DNA of 64,000 nt from Carposina sasakii. Lineage: Eukaryota; Arthropoda; Insecta; Lepidoptera; Carposinidae. The DNA lies in the NCBI GenBank assembly GCA_014607495.2, contig CP053157.1:6262001-6326000 (forward strand), in the 5' to 3' direction. The translations under genes were made by a program, and so were the position numbers. Shown piece by piece: positions 1-12,300 of the stretch. The stretch's first letter is position 1. Each line of letters starts with the position of its first letter. The notes beneath the pieces are model-generated. The model searched no databases. It was given only the letters and a program-made list of their open reading frames with translations, and was not told where the DNA came from.

Positions 1-365
1 TGCTTGCAATAAAAAAAAAACAAAAAAATGTATTCGTTTCCCAGGGTTGGTTCCATACAAAAAAATGATCGTTACGTTACAAAGAATACGAGGTATTAAA
101 ATAACAACATTGTCTTTTTACACCCTGTATAGTATGTAAATGCGAGATGCCCTATTTATTTTAAAAACTGTGTGCGCCTTCTATTCAGTGCCTTTCTTAC
201 AAGCAGATCGTCAAATCTGTCATTTTAAACAATACTTCACCATCTGCAACCCCATACTGTTTTAAAATTAAATGCTAAGGCAGAATGTAATGTGCCAGAT
301 TTAACTATTAACGTATCCATATTGCTAGCATTAGGTAGTTCTTTATGTGCTTAAACTAATAACTA

Positions 366-490
366 TTGTGCGTTTCACCATATAGTTCCGCTGGATAGTG
401 GCGCTAGTTTCTATATGTATGACCATATGTTCTGTGTCACTGCATACAAAAAATGTTAGTTCCGAAATCACTCTTATGAAACAGACTCTA
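366..490 (-). repeat. Short dispersed repeat (copy 1 of 3)
   Basis: Shares GTGGCGCTAGTTTCTATATG-like and GTTAGTTCCGAAAT-like blocks, inverted, with 11,905-12,030 and 51,098-51,205. All copies end in a GTGCGTTTCACC-type string. Class unknown. Confidence 0.5.
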
Positions 491-736
491 GTTGTTACTT
501 TTATGATACTGCTTCTAGCGTGCATATTTGGATATCTCGACAGAATACGAGTAGAACGGTGCTATTTTAACGTTCATTTTGTACGAATGACCATAAATTT
601 AGCAGGCTCCATTAACGTCCAGTCGAGATTATTAACAAATTCCTCTTGCCAATGTGCATCACTGTGAAATATTGTTAAAGGGTCACACATCAAAGATTAT
701 CTATCAGTCGCAGATCTTAGACATCACTATATTATA

Positions 737-1006
737 TCATCATCATCATCAGCCTATTGCAGTCCACTGCTGGACGTAGGCCTCCCCTAGGGCACACAAA
801 ACTATGGGCAAATGCCATGGGTGGTATTTGCCCATAGTCACCACGCTGGGTAGGCGGGTTGGTGATCGCAGTTTGTATTTTCGACTATGTTGTCAACACG
901 GGAGGCGCTGCTGTCCACCTCCCGGAAACCCTTAATCGCCTTGTACGATACACACGGGCAGACATTGGGTGGTGCGAATTCTACTCTGCCGGCACCACGC
1001 GGCCAG
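737..1006 (-). mobile_element. Repeat family A (SINE-like, ATG-run tail), near full length
   Basis: Consensus in its own + sense: starts near GCCGCGTGGTGCCGGCAGAG, passes ATTAAGGGTTTCCGGGAGGT, GGTCACCAACCCGCCTGCCC and CAGCGTGGTGACTATGGGC, and ends GGACTGCAATAGGCTGATGA plus a run of ATG/TGA. The 3' tail resembles that of RTE-type LINEs, whose tail it may borrow. About ten copies lie in this window. This copy is inverted and begins with TCATCATCATCATCAG. Confidence 0.75.
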
Positions 1007-1739
1007 ACTATATTATATATATTCGAATAAATATATGGACTCCTGAATAAGTTATGAATTCATAATTGCTTGCAAGGATCGATTTTTAATGATTAGTAAC
1101 ATTATGTAGTGGACGTGTAATTTTGCCGAGAGATCTCTGTTGCATTTCGTGTGTAAAAAACGCCATATCTTAGGAGTCTATTCACCAAACCTGCAAACAG
1201 GAACTGTCGGCAACTTGTGCGGGCACCCATATCATCTCACCGGCTGTAATTTCAATAACAATTCTATCATACCTCCGCGCTGCGCTATGATTACAATAGG
1301 TACCTACATACGCTAAAAATATGGCGAAAACGCTTCGCCTTAAGTAAAAGTTTGCACTAACAGAAATGGAATGGTCATGAACAATTTTATGAACTTTTGT
1401 AGCATTATTTATTATTATATCGAGTTCCTAGAAAGTTGCGTTCCATTGTCTATGTCTATATTGTTTATCGAGGAGAGGACAAATATTTCCGATGGGTTTC
1501 TTTGATAGAGTTTCCTTATTGTTTTTCGGATTTATTTGTGCTTTACACGTTTCCGGATTAAGCTGGCGATGCAGATAGGTAGCAAACGAAACTATACGCT
1601 ATAGTGCCATTTTTACAATTCCAACCCTTTACAGTGTATAACAACGTTATCGCATGATATAGCAGTGTACGGCACCATTATCGCATGATAGAAACAATCC
1701 TGCTTTAGGATTTCACAGTGACCACCGATATGTAGACAT

Positions 1740-1914
1740 GAATGAATAGAACTAGAATACATCAGCTGCACCTCCTTCCGAGTAATAGGCGATGAGCGAG
1801 CACATGTCACTGATCATTACGCGCTATGCTAAACGTGAATTTAGAATCTCCATTGTTATCCTTTAGTTCTGGCAACACCTTTTTGGGAACACGCCGCGTG
1901 TATATATGTATGTG
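1740..1914 (+). mobile_element. Repeat family B copy (SINE-like), decayed
   Basis: Family B in its own sense starts GATGCGGGGCTTCACTAGAA, then TACATCAGCTGCATCTCCTT, CATGTCGTAAGAGTCGACTA, CAACTTGTCACTGATCATTA, CGCTATGCTAAACGTGACT, and ends near TTTTGGGAACACGGCCGTGT followed by GTATGTA. About thirteen copies lie in the window in both orientations. This one lacks the middle. Confidence 0.6.
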
Positions 1915-1991
1915 AATAGGATGTTGCTTAATCCATTTCATTTTCACCACCCGCAGTGGTAGCGTATGTCGCTATCTAATAAGCTGATAAA

Positions 1992-2378
1992 TACAGGGTG
2001 TTTTTTATTTACCACTTTTAACGAAGGGTACGTACTGTATACATCAAATAAAGTAAGTTTATGCTAAAAAAAATGCTGGGAAACGATGTAAATTTTTTGA
2101 TTTTTTTTTTTATTACTTGATCGGACGAAATTTTTTGTGTCCAGTGTTTATACTAGTTTTATCATAGACAGATATTAATTATAACTCGTGAAAAAATCTT
2201 GCTACGCGCGTCTATGTGCATTTATGCAGAAAAACGCAGTCTATTTACTCAACTTTGGACCCTAATATCTTGGGAACCAGACACTTCCCAGGTATGCTTC
2301 CATGGAGAAACATGATCCTGATAATGAGGAGATTCCGTAGTTTTCGGGAACGTTGACGACCAAAAATCAACCTGTATA
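1992..2378 (+). mobile_element. Repeat family H copy (TACAGG...CCTGTA ends)
   Basis: A roughly 385-bp unit sharing AACGAAGGGTACGTACTGTA, AAATAAAGTAAGTTTATGC, TTACTTGATCGGACGAAAT and CATTTATGCAGAAAAACGCA with 41,337-41,720 and, inverted, with 40,249-40,531. The short inverted TACAGG ends suggest a DNA element, class unknown. Confidence 0.65.
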
Positions 2379-2830
2379 TCAATGATATTTCATTGCGATT
2401 TTATCATGAAATATTTATCATGAACATGAAATATGGCATCAAGCGTTAATATAAATCTATATTTGCCCATTTCGATGACTAGCAGATCTAATGAGTTGCG
2501 TATTTGGCGTTAATGTAGGTATAATCCGATTATGCGCGGTCTCAATACTACTGATAGTATTCAATGGGCGTTGTACAAAGTTACTTCGTTTTCCATCCAA
2601 GTTGGTGACTTTTCCTCTAATGTACGGGTAAACAGGGTAAATGTATGGGCATGGACTTACCTACTTTATATTTGCTTGCTAATTTTCTTTTCTTAGAAAT
2701 GATATTGTGGTAGGAGTATTTTAGGACTCAAATGCTGTTTGAATTATTTAAAATGTTTTTTTTTTTTATATTTTGCGATGCCCTTTCTTAATCTTGAACA
2801 ACTGTAAATAAAGCCTATTATTTAATACTT

Positions 2831-3020
2831 CAGGCCGAAAACTGGATGTCTGCGATTTGAGGCACGACGGCGGGAGCGGGCGCGGTTCGTTGCTCGGACG
2901 CCGCTTCCCGCGCCGCTGCCATCCATTTCCCTTCAATAAGAATCTATGTGTCTATCGTACCGCTCCCGCCTCGCTGCCCGCCGTCGCCCCGCTAATTGCA
3001 GACATCCAATTTTCGGCCTC
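2831..3020. mobile_element. GC-rich foldback element upstream of the SLC26 gene
   Basis: About 60-bp inverted ends: the left arm AGGCCGAAAACTGGATGTCT matches the reverse complement of the right arm ending AGACATCCAATTTTCGGCCT. CG-dense arms (CGACGGCGGGAGCGGG) continue inward. It lies about 340 bp before the first coding exon. Best read as a MITE, though a CpG-rich regulatory palindrome cannot be excluded. Confidence 0.65.
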
Positions 3021-3373
3021 ATAGGCAGTGATTACTTTCCGCTCTGTATATCATCACACACCTCATCTTTCCTCACCGGTCCTTTATCGAATCTACATTC
3101 TTGATCGTAAAACAAAACATACCAATGCAAACGGCTTTTCTATGGCCACGCCTAAAAATCATAGAAATTTGGATCTACTTAACTTGAACCTACTTATGCA
3201 TTTCAACATAGGGACTGGGCTTTCTTTTCGAAAAACTAGGACAATTCAATCGTCATTATTTTCTGTTATAAGAAGTCCACTGCTGATCCCAGGCTTCCTC
3301 TCAAATAAAGAATACGATGAGGATGTTAAGAGCTAATTATTACCTTTTTTGTCAACAGAATCACAAGTCCACC

Positions 3374-6300
3374 ATGACAAGCCTGGCATCACCATCGAAG
3401 CAGCGCCACGAGCGGCTGACATTCATGAAGAGATTGATGTACAAACGATTGCCCATAACAAGATGGATGCCAGAGTACAATAAGGAGAAGGCCGTAGCAG
3501 ACCTCATAGCCGGCATTACTGTTGGCCTTACTGTTATACCTCAGGCTTTAGCGTATGCCACTCTAGGTGGCCTAGATCCACAGGTATGTCTCATGTGTAT
3601 TTTAATACCTCATTCCTTAGTGGGCGTTTTGGTGAAATTATAGAGGCACAAATTTTATTGCACTGACTCCATCTTCGGATAAATTTAAAATGGCGACTAT
3701 CAGACACTCTCTTTCTGTTTATGTCAAAAAGTAGAAATGCAGAATTACGTGCTCAGTCCAAGTCGGCTTATTATATTTTTAATACACTCTACCTTTAGTT
3801 AGGGTCATGTATTTATATACCTATAGCTACGTTTCAAGATGTACTGGAGGATCCTTCTAACACTTCGCTGGATTATTAGAACACTGATGTGGTATTTGCT
3901 AAAAAAAAACAATCTAGATCAATTATTGTTGCCTTTATTTGTTGTTGGTTATTAAAGAAACTGGTTTAACAACTATACCGAATCACTTCAAACGTTTTAG
4001 TATGTTGTGGTTATGCACAGTAACTGGGGAATATAAGCTACTTTCCCTATTTACAATTACTTTAGATTCAATCTGGTAGTCATTGCTTAAATAATTGTTT
4101 AATTATAGTTACAATACAAGTTTCTTTTAATTATATGTAATTTCAGCAAGGGAAGGATTTCGCGTGGTACCTAATCGTAATAATTACAAAAAAAAAATAC
4201 TTAAGTGTTTTTTAGGCCAGAGGTTCCAAAACATATTACGCCCAACGCTCACTTGGAAACTTCCAGTTATTTTGTGTCACACTATTTATTTTTCACCATA
4301 AAAGCTTCAATAGCATATTAAGTCACGCATTTTTTTTCTGGGCCCACAAAGGGATTATCAACCGGGGAAATACAATTTTAAGCTATTAACCATATCTAGT
4401 TTATTTGTAATTATCATTTATCTTGGGAAAAATAGATTTTACTAATAAAATATTATCATTTTATCTTTCTGTTGGTATCGGAACATCTCTATAATATCTT
4501 TATAAGCCTTATACGATGTATTCTTTGTACCTATCTATAAATACTGAACATACCTACCTGCGAGGCATAATTTAAGTGTGCATAATCAATTATTTTTGCA
4601 TTTCCCGTATTTATCTTCCATCATTTAAAACCACTTAACTACGCTATTAACATAGATTACATTTTTTCATAAAAGTTTGGCGTTTACCTATTTGCCCTCA
4701 TGTTGGTATGCAAATTGCAATAGGAATGTGTGTAGTAAAGTGTGTATTCCGAAAATGTGGAAATGCATATAAAAACGCCACCTAAATATGTTTGAAGCCT
4801 GAATCACCGATAAAGTACTTTATACTTATCAAAATAGATAAATATACCTATACATACATACATATATACATACATATACACACGGCAGTGTGTCCAAAAT
4901 CGGTAACCAGAACTGCAGAATCATCGCCTGAGAGAACGCCCGTAAATTCCATAGTCGACTCTTACGACATGCGCGGAAGGAGATGCAGCTGATGTATTTA
5001 CTCGTATAAATAAGAAATTAGATGAATATACCTAGTAAAAACATCAAATTCGGAAACAGACATAATATGTATTTATTTACCACTAGTGGACGCCCGCAAC
5101 TCCGTCCGCGTGGACTACAGATAAAACAAAATGTCGAAATTATCCGGGATAAAAACATTTTCCCGGGATAATAAGTAACCTATTCTTCTTTCTTCGTTTC
5201 TGAGATTAGCGTGCACAAACGCACAGACAAACCGACAAACAGACAAAAATTGCAAAAATCATTGTTTTGGGTATTATTGCGTTGATAAAGGTCTCCTATA
5301 ATATTTTTTTCTCATATATCTTCGATGTACAGACAGCGACCCGGTAAAATTTTATTATATGTTTAGATATCAATTTAACCCAGTTGGCTCCCTACGGGCC
5401 AAACAGGCCGGCCCTGGTTGCCTCTTAGCTTCACCGTGGGTGACCAGTCCACGGTTATTAAGCCCCCCCGCCCCGACAAGGCGGGCAACCATCTGGGGGG
5501 ACGGGATTCCAACCCAGAACCTACCAACTGGAGGCAACCAACCAACTCTATCAAGTCAATATGAAATACCATCACTTGCAGCCAATAATCTGCGATTGCT
5601 CTCGTCAATAGAATTATATATTATTACTCCCGCTAAAATGTTAGTGCATTTTTTTCTAGACTTCAGTCTTCCAGTATTAAAATGTGAATATTTTGAAGAG
5701 AGTGCTTTCGAGACTATCCCTCGGATACTAAACCCTCTTATTCTTTCAGCATGGCCTCTACTCCTCATTCATGGGCTGCTTCGTGTATATAATCTTCGGG
5801 TCCTGCAAAGACATCACCCTGGGCCCCACAGCGCTGCTGGCGCTGATGACCTATGAGCAAATAGTTGGCAGAAACCCGGACTATGCCTTCCTTCTATGTT
5901 TCCTTACTGGAGTGGTGCAGATGATTATGGGCGTGCTGCATTTAGGTAACTTTTTTCGAATTTTATTTTGCATACTCTAAGATAACCCTGTATTGCGACT
6001 GCTGCCAGCATTAAAAAAGTGGTGGACTCGTGATTTTTGTATGAAGGTATGTATTGTAAAAGGGGGATCACAGATTAAATCGGTAGCTTCATCTAAAATG
6101 CATAGTTGCGACAAATACTTGATGTGCAGCGAGAAAAGCGGTGCCAAAAGAAAATTCCTTAATAAGTCCGCTATTGACAAAAATCCTTAGATAGATTTTT
6201 ATTTCTCTAGTGTGATCCAAAGTTATGAGGGTTCAAAAAAACTATAAAAAGCTTTCGGAACACGTAGGTGCTCTTGCTCATTGTTTTTGTGGTGCCGCCA

Positions 6301-9300
6301 GATTACCTTAATTTCCAATTGATCAGACTCGTAAGAAATAAGATTGCACACTCGAGAAATTCTTAAATCTATATGCATAACTCTGAATAACCTTCATACG
6401 GTTTGCCGGTGATAATTTGCATAAGTATCGAGCTATGTAAGTATCATTTTTTCATATATTTTTGTTTTCAGTACCTGTATGCAGACAAACACTGTTAGTG
6501 TACTGTCTGCTGTCTGAATTGTTGTACTTGCATACATCTACTTTAATCACATGAACATGGAAACCGTGGCAGAGTTAAAACAGGAAGTTTTTGAAACATA
6601 AGCTCTATCACCCATCCTGTAAGAAATAGGAACTATGTTTATTCCCCCTAGCGATAAAGCCCTAGCAGAATATTGGGCGAACCAAGCCACGTGGGTTTAA
6701 CAATTTTTCCGCAGTGCGCCTTCAGCACATGCCTCTGAACTTGACGAAGATGAAAATGCCCTTCAGGCTACCAGCATCATCATCTTCCTGCCCTTGTCCC
6801 ATTATTTATGGGGTCATTTTAAAGTTTTGGCATTAGTTTTTACGGTCGGCTCCCTACCTGACGCTAACCCTTCTCGGGTATAGCTGAGTGATTTTTTTTT
6901 TTTAATCCGTACATGAAATTAATTCAGTGGTACAATCCCGTGACTGGGATCGAACTCATACCTCCCGACTGAAAGGCGCACGCACGTCTTAACCATTGGG
7001 TTATCATCGCTTTTAGCCCTTCAGGCTATCAGCATTAGTCATGAAAACCCCCTCCCATCTACATTTGCTTTGTGGACCGAACTAAATGACCAGAAATTAT
7101 ATTTCTATACTAATTTCGCGGTCCACATGCAATGTTTGGCTTAACATTGTTGCAGGAGTGTAATTGAATGTGATATTTGTTTAGATTAATCCAGTAACTA
7201 ATAGGTATCTTGGAATAACTTTGGAGGCAAGTTGATGAGTGTTCATAAGTTGATGAGTGTTAATAAGCACGTTACCATAGAGTATAGTGTCATTTCGTTC
7301 TATCGTGCCCAGAGTAAGCATATTCTCGTTTTTCTAGTGATTGACAGTGATACGCACGACCATAGGGTTACCTTCATATCTGTACGGACGTACTACGGAC
7401 CATTTGTATATTGTTAAGCACACTCTAGTACCCACAGCAAATAAAGCAATTTCATTTTCATCTGTTAGAAGTTACTAGAACTGTGGATTACGTCTTGTTC
7501 TCTAATGGCCATAGTTACGAAAAAAAAAAATCTAAAGTCTTTTTCAATTTAATACTTCACCAGAGATACTATTTTACTACCAATCAATTTCAAAAGCGTG
7601 CCAGAATTAATGAATGCTCACCGACCCGACCTGTTTGATGAACATTTATTCATATTTTGGTGAGAATTTGTTGATTTTGATAGTGCCTAAGTTGTGGCCT
7701 ATCCTAATATCTGTGGTCTAGTGGAAACTTTAGATAAGCCCATTTACCGAGCGTTCCGGATCAAGTCAATCTACCTGAGCCGATTTACTCGAACCTCTTC
7801 CGAGCCGATGGCTTTCGCAGCAAAATTGTAGGGAAATTTTCTTAGATATGTCACTAGGTGTTTGCAGCTGAAGCGTACTGTACCTATGTTGCGTTTAACA
7901 ATCTTGGTGTTACATATTTTTAAAATTACATAACGTAATACCTATAGATTCGTAAAACCATTTATAGGTTTCCGTTAATTTTAAGGTTGGACTGTTGAAT
8001 GGAAGCGAAGTCTCGACTATGATCAGTGCAGAGCGCCATCTGGCTTCCAAAATTGTAAGAATCATGCTTTAACGGATCATGGTGAGCGGTAGCCATGTGG
8101 GGCAATTCCGCAAAAAAAATGAGCTGTAACGCAACTGCTAACGAACCGTTAACAAAATACGAAGCAATATGTACTCACCGCTTGTGTAATAAGATATATT
8201 TTAGCACGCAGCGATCGCGAGTATGACAAGAGTAAAAACAATACTGTCTCGTGCTGAAATGTGTCTAATTAATTACATTTGCCGTCCAGTAATTATTGGT
8301 TCGTGCGGAGCTTCTACATACAACGTTTCCGTTTCAGCTTCGTTCCAGCTCGAAACTTTAATGGCATTGGGGGCCTGTTCAATATCGCCGATATAGAATT
8401 AATACGCCATCATACATCACGACTGCACAACCGGCCTAATAGCTCTCGATCAATCATCTTTGCAATTAAGTACTACATAAACTCTCAATCAGCCGTGAAA
8501 TCGTAAGACTGATCGTGGTGGTGCAAGTGTACTGCTCGGCCAGGAGTCATACAGGGTGTAAGTGACAGGGAGGTAAATATAAATATCTCAAGCGAAAATC
8601 ACTGATTTTTTTAACCTGAATGGCATGAAAATTCAATAGATTAAAAAAAAAAATCGAAACTTAGTAGGTATATTTCATTAAAGTAGGGCGAAATAATGTC
8701 TAAATCTTAGATTTTAAACAAAACATGTTCCGAACATCAGCAAGTAGCACATCAATTACTAATGAATCCAAAGGGAGAGTCACAAATAACAAGAAATTAT
8801 CTAAAAACAGAAATACATTCCACAATAACAGATAAACCCATGTACCCACCCCACACTGAGCAAGTCAAAGTAAAAACGCATTTCCTGCAAGTAAAAATAT
8901 CTCAACATGCACTTATTCAGCATTTCAATATTTGCCTGACTGTCACTTACAACCTGTACCTATTGTTTTGTGATCATAGCATAACAAAATATGTTCTGTC
9001 TTTTCAGTATTTGTCAATTTGTGTTTCAGAACATTCTATGTGCTCGACCCATTGTGTATGTTTCTTTCGTATGTCACAATTTATGTATTTAATTTGTGTC
9101 GTTGTCAGTCGTGCGTGGACAGCGTTGAGCACCCCATTTCGTACATACTTTTATATAGCTGTGGCGTAAAGGATAAAAGGAATAACCACTAATTATTGCT
9201 GATTCCGTAACTTGCAGAAGCAAAGCCGAAGCAATGCGATCGTGAAAATTTTGATTGTGTGCCTTCCACTTGCTCCGCCCATTCAAATACTCACATTTTT

Positions 9301-12300
9301 CTGGATCGTATTGCTTTGGCTTTATTTTTGCAAGCAAGTTACGTAATTCCCTTGCCAACTGCGAAATCATTTTGATGTACCTACTATACTACATACCTTT
9401 GAAATCACAATACCCCTTCTGGCGCAGTCTCGGCTGAAAGTAAATACGCACATACATTAAAACATCTATTATAATGCTGGTCCGAATTTTAGAGTTTTCA
9501 TTATAATCGGAAAACGGTCCCTACCTGATAAGACTATTAGTACTGATGTGATAAATAAATTAAAGAATTGTTTGTCCGTACAGGCGTCCTAATAGACTTC
9601 ATATCGGTCCCCGTGACGGTCGGCTTCACGTCAGCCACGTCGGTGATCATCGCCGTCTCACAGCTGAAGGGGCTTCTGGGACTGTCATTCAAGTCCAGGG
9701 GATTCCTAGATACTGTCAAAAAGGTACAAAAGTTATCCAACTAACGGCTGCACATAAATTTTGATTTAATCTGAGCTACTGAGTATTACACTAATTGCTA
9801 TAAATAAAAAATAATAAAATATAATACATTTGATTTAGAACACACACTGTAATACACAAATGACTTACATGACTATGTACTACACACACTAAGATGCATC
9901 CTAATCTAATGATGAGTATAGCGACTGTCCAGTCTGCTATCGTAGCCGGGATGGTGTAAGCTAGTTAATTAACTTCACCCCATACTGGCTTGAACCTGAT
10001 TGCAAAGTAATCCTCAGAAATATACAAACTTGAAAAAAGACATGTGAAGTCTGAAATTTTGTGGACAGGTTTCTGATAGTGGGCAATTTTCATAGCTTTT
10101 CGCGTAACATTATCCTTCTGTTACCTGTATAATTGATGACACTAACAAGTAAAGTACTATACCTATATAATTAAGTTCTTAATCTTAAACATTTGCATAA
10201 TAATCATATTGTTTCAGGTGGTATTAAATTTACCGAATGCCAAACTGGCGGATACTACAATGGGTCTTTTGTGTATAACTATTTTATTACTGATGAGAGT
10301 AAGTACACCTGTCTTTCTTACTTACATATAATAATATAACTGAATTGCTGTAATAAAGTGTACAACGGAAGAGTAGATGGAAGGTTTGGAAGGGGAAGAC
10401 CTCGCCGGACTTTCAGCGATCAAATTGGTGAAATTCTAAAGAAAGGTCAGGTCAAGAGTACCCTAAACCGACGAGCGTGCGTGAAGAATATCATGAAAGT
10501 AGATGAAGCGAAAGAGGTATGTCAGGATCGTAGCAAATGGAGATCCATGATCTCTGCCTACCCCTCCGGTAAAGAGGCGTGATTATTATGTATGTATATA
10601 TGCTGTAATAAAATAAAAAACTAACTGTATCTGGCCCGCCCTCGCTATGCTAAACGTGACTATAGGATATTCTTCGTGGTCCTGCAGTACAGGCTACCGC
10701 ATTTTGGAATACTATGTGTATTTATATGTGGTAGTGTTTAAACGCACATCAAATAAAATACTTTCTTTAGTCACAAATAATCCTGATTCATACCAAAATT
10801 ACTGATTGCACAGCAAAATACTCAACTGACAGTATTACTAAACAAACTTCAATTTATATTTGTGTATATCATTATATCGATGTATTAAATGGCAAAGGGA
10901 ACTGTGGGGTACGCACGAACCTTTTTACGCGGCGTAACGCTAGCGACTCGCTAGCAAAATCTATGTGATTTGACAGTTTGACGATAGTGTCACGGACTAT
11001 CGAGAGGTTCGTGCTTACCCCTCTGTTACACTGACAAAACGTCATTCGTCTTAGTTGTGCGCTAAGGATAATATACTGTGCAGTCAGTATTTTTTATGGG
11101 ATTGTAGTATTTTTGTACTAAGGAATTAATTTGTCTTGCATTCGAGGAAAACAGTAATGTTGGGCTGATATATATTTTCGAATTATCTGCTGTAGTTGTT
11201 TTGTTAAACATTTAGTTTATTAGTAGTAAAATAATTTATTTGATGTAAAAAAGTATATAAAAGATGAGATTAAATTGACAGTCGATTATTTATTTGATGT
11301 GCAATAAAAATATCTCATTTATAGATATGTATGTGTGTTGTATGTATATAACTATCGAATTTGAAATTGAGACGATCTAATCGAGCGCACGATAAATACG
11401 AAGTCAGTAAAGTACATGATTCTTGGTACTACAGTTATACAATTCGCAATATCTATTCCATAAAGAGCTGGTCATCACAGCCTGAAACAATAAAATTTAT
11501 AGTGCGAACCATTTGACGGACATCCGAGAAGGTTTTAATGCCGTCCCGTTTTTCCCCCTGATGAAATTCGCAGTTCTGTATCCAAGACGGCTCCAGATTT
11601 CCCCTGGGAACGGCTTAGTTTAGCTCTTGAAGAAGGGGCAGAAAGGAGCTGGTTTACTCGTAACAACCTCAGTTAGCAGTTAGTCTTCATAACGTCATTT
11701 AAGGAACGCGTTAAATGAAGACTAACTTTTTGAGGACATGGTTCGATAACTTTGCGATCTACGCCGTCGATTGTAAAATGCTAACATAATCATTAGATAA
11801 ATAAATAATATTAATAAATAAATATTCATCATTATCATGTTTGCATCTACTGGGACTCGAAACCAGGGCCTACGGCGTCACAGACAGGTTAACTACCAAA
11901 TAGAGTCCGTTTCATAGATTCCTATGCCTGATTTCGGAACTAACTTTTTTATGCAGTGATACAGAAAATGTGGTCATACACATAGTAACTAGCGCCATCA
12001 TCCAACGGAACTATACAGTGAAACGCACTGTACACCAACCGGCTGTCAATACTTGGGCTGTTGCAGGTCTACGTTAACTATAGCATCTCCTTACCGTCCT
12101 TCGTTCGCGTTTAGCTGCGACAACTGTGTTCCCACTCTATTCGGTTACATAATAAACGCTTGTAGTGTTATAGCCGAGTTTCTGTGCGGCAAAGTTTCCA
12201 GTTTGTTTTCGGGGCTTTTTTCTATTCGATGTAGATTGAATTTTGCGAGTTGTTTGTTTTGTTTTTATGAGGCTTGTAAAGTATATACTTTGTTAACTTT

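Noticed and set aside
3317..3373. Earlier in-frame ATG codons for the SLC26 protein
   Set aside because: They lie before a strong acceptor at 3,358 and would translate its pyrimidine tract (YYLFCQQ).
5359..5856. 165-codon + frame across the end of intron 1
   Set aside because: Crosses the acceptor at 5,749 in a frame different from the SLC26 exon and begins inside a repeat.
8762..9169. 135-codon + frame in SLC26 intron 2
   Set aside because: Low-complexity, Cys/Phe/Tyr-rich text typical of random AT-rich DNA; overlaps nothing conserved.
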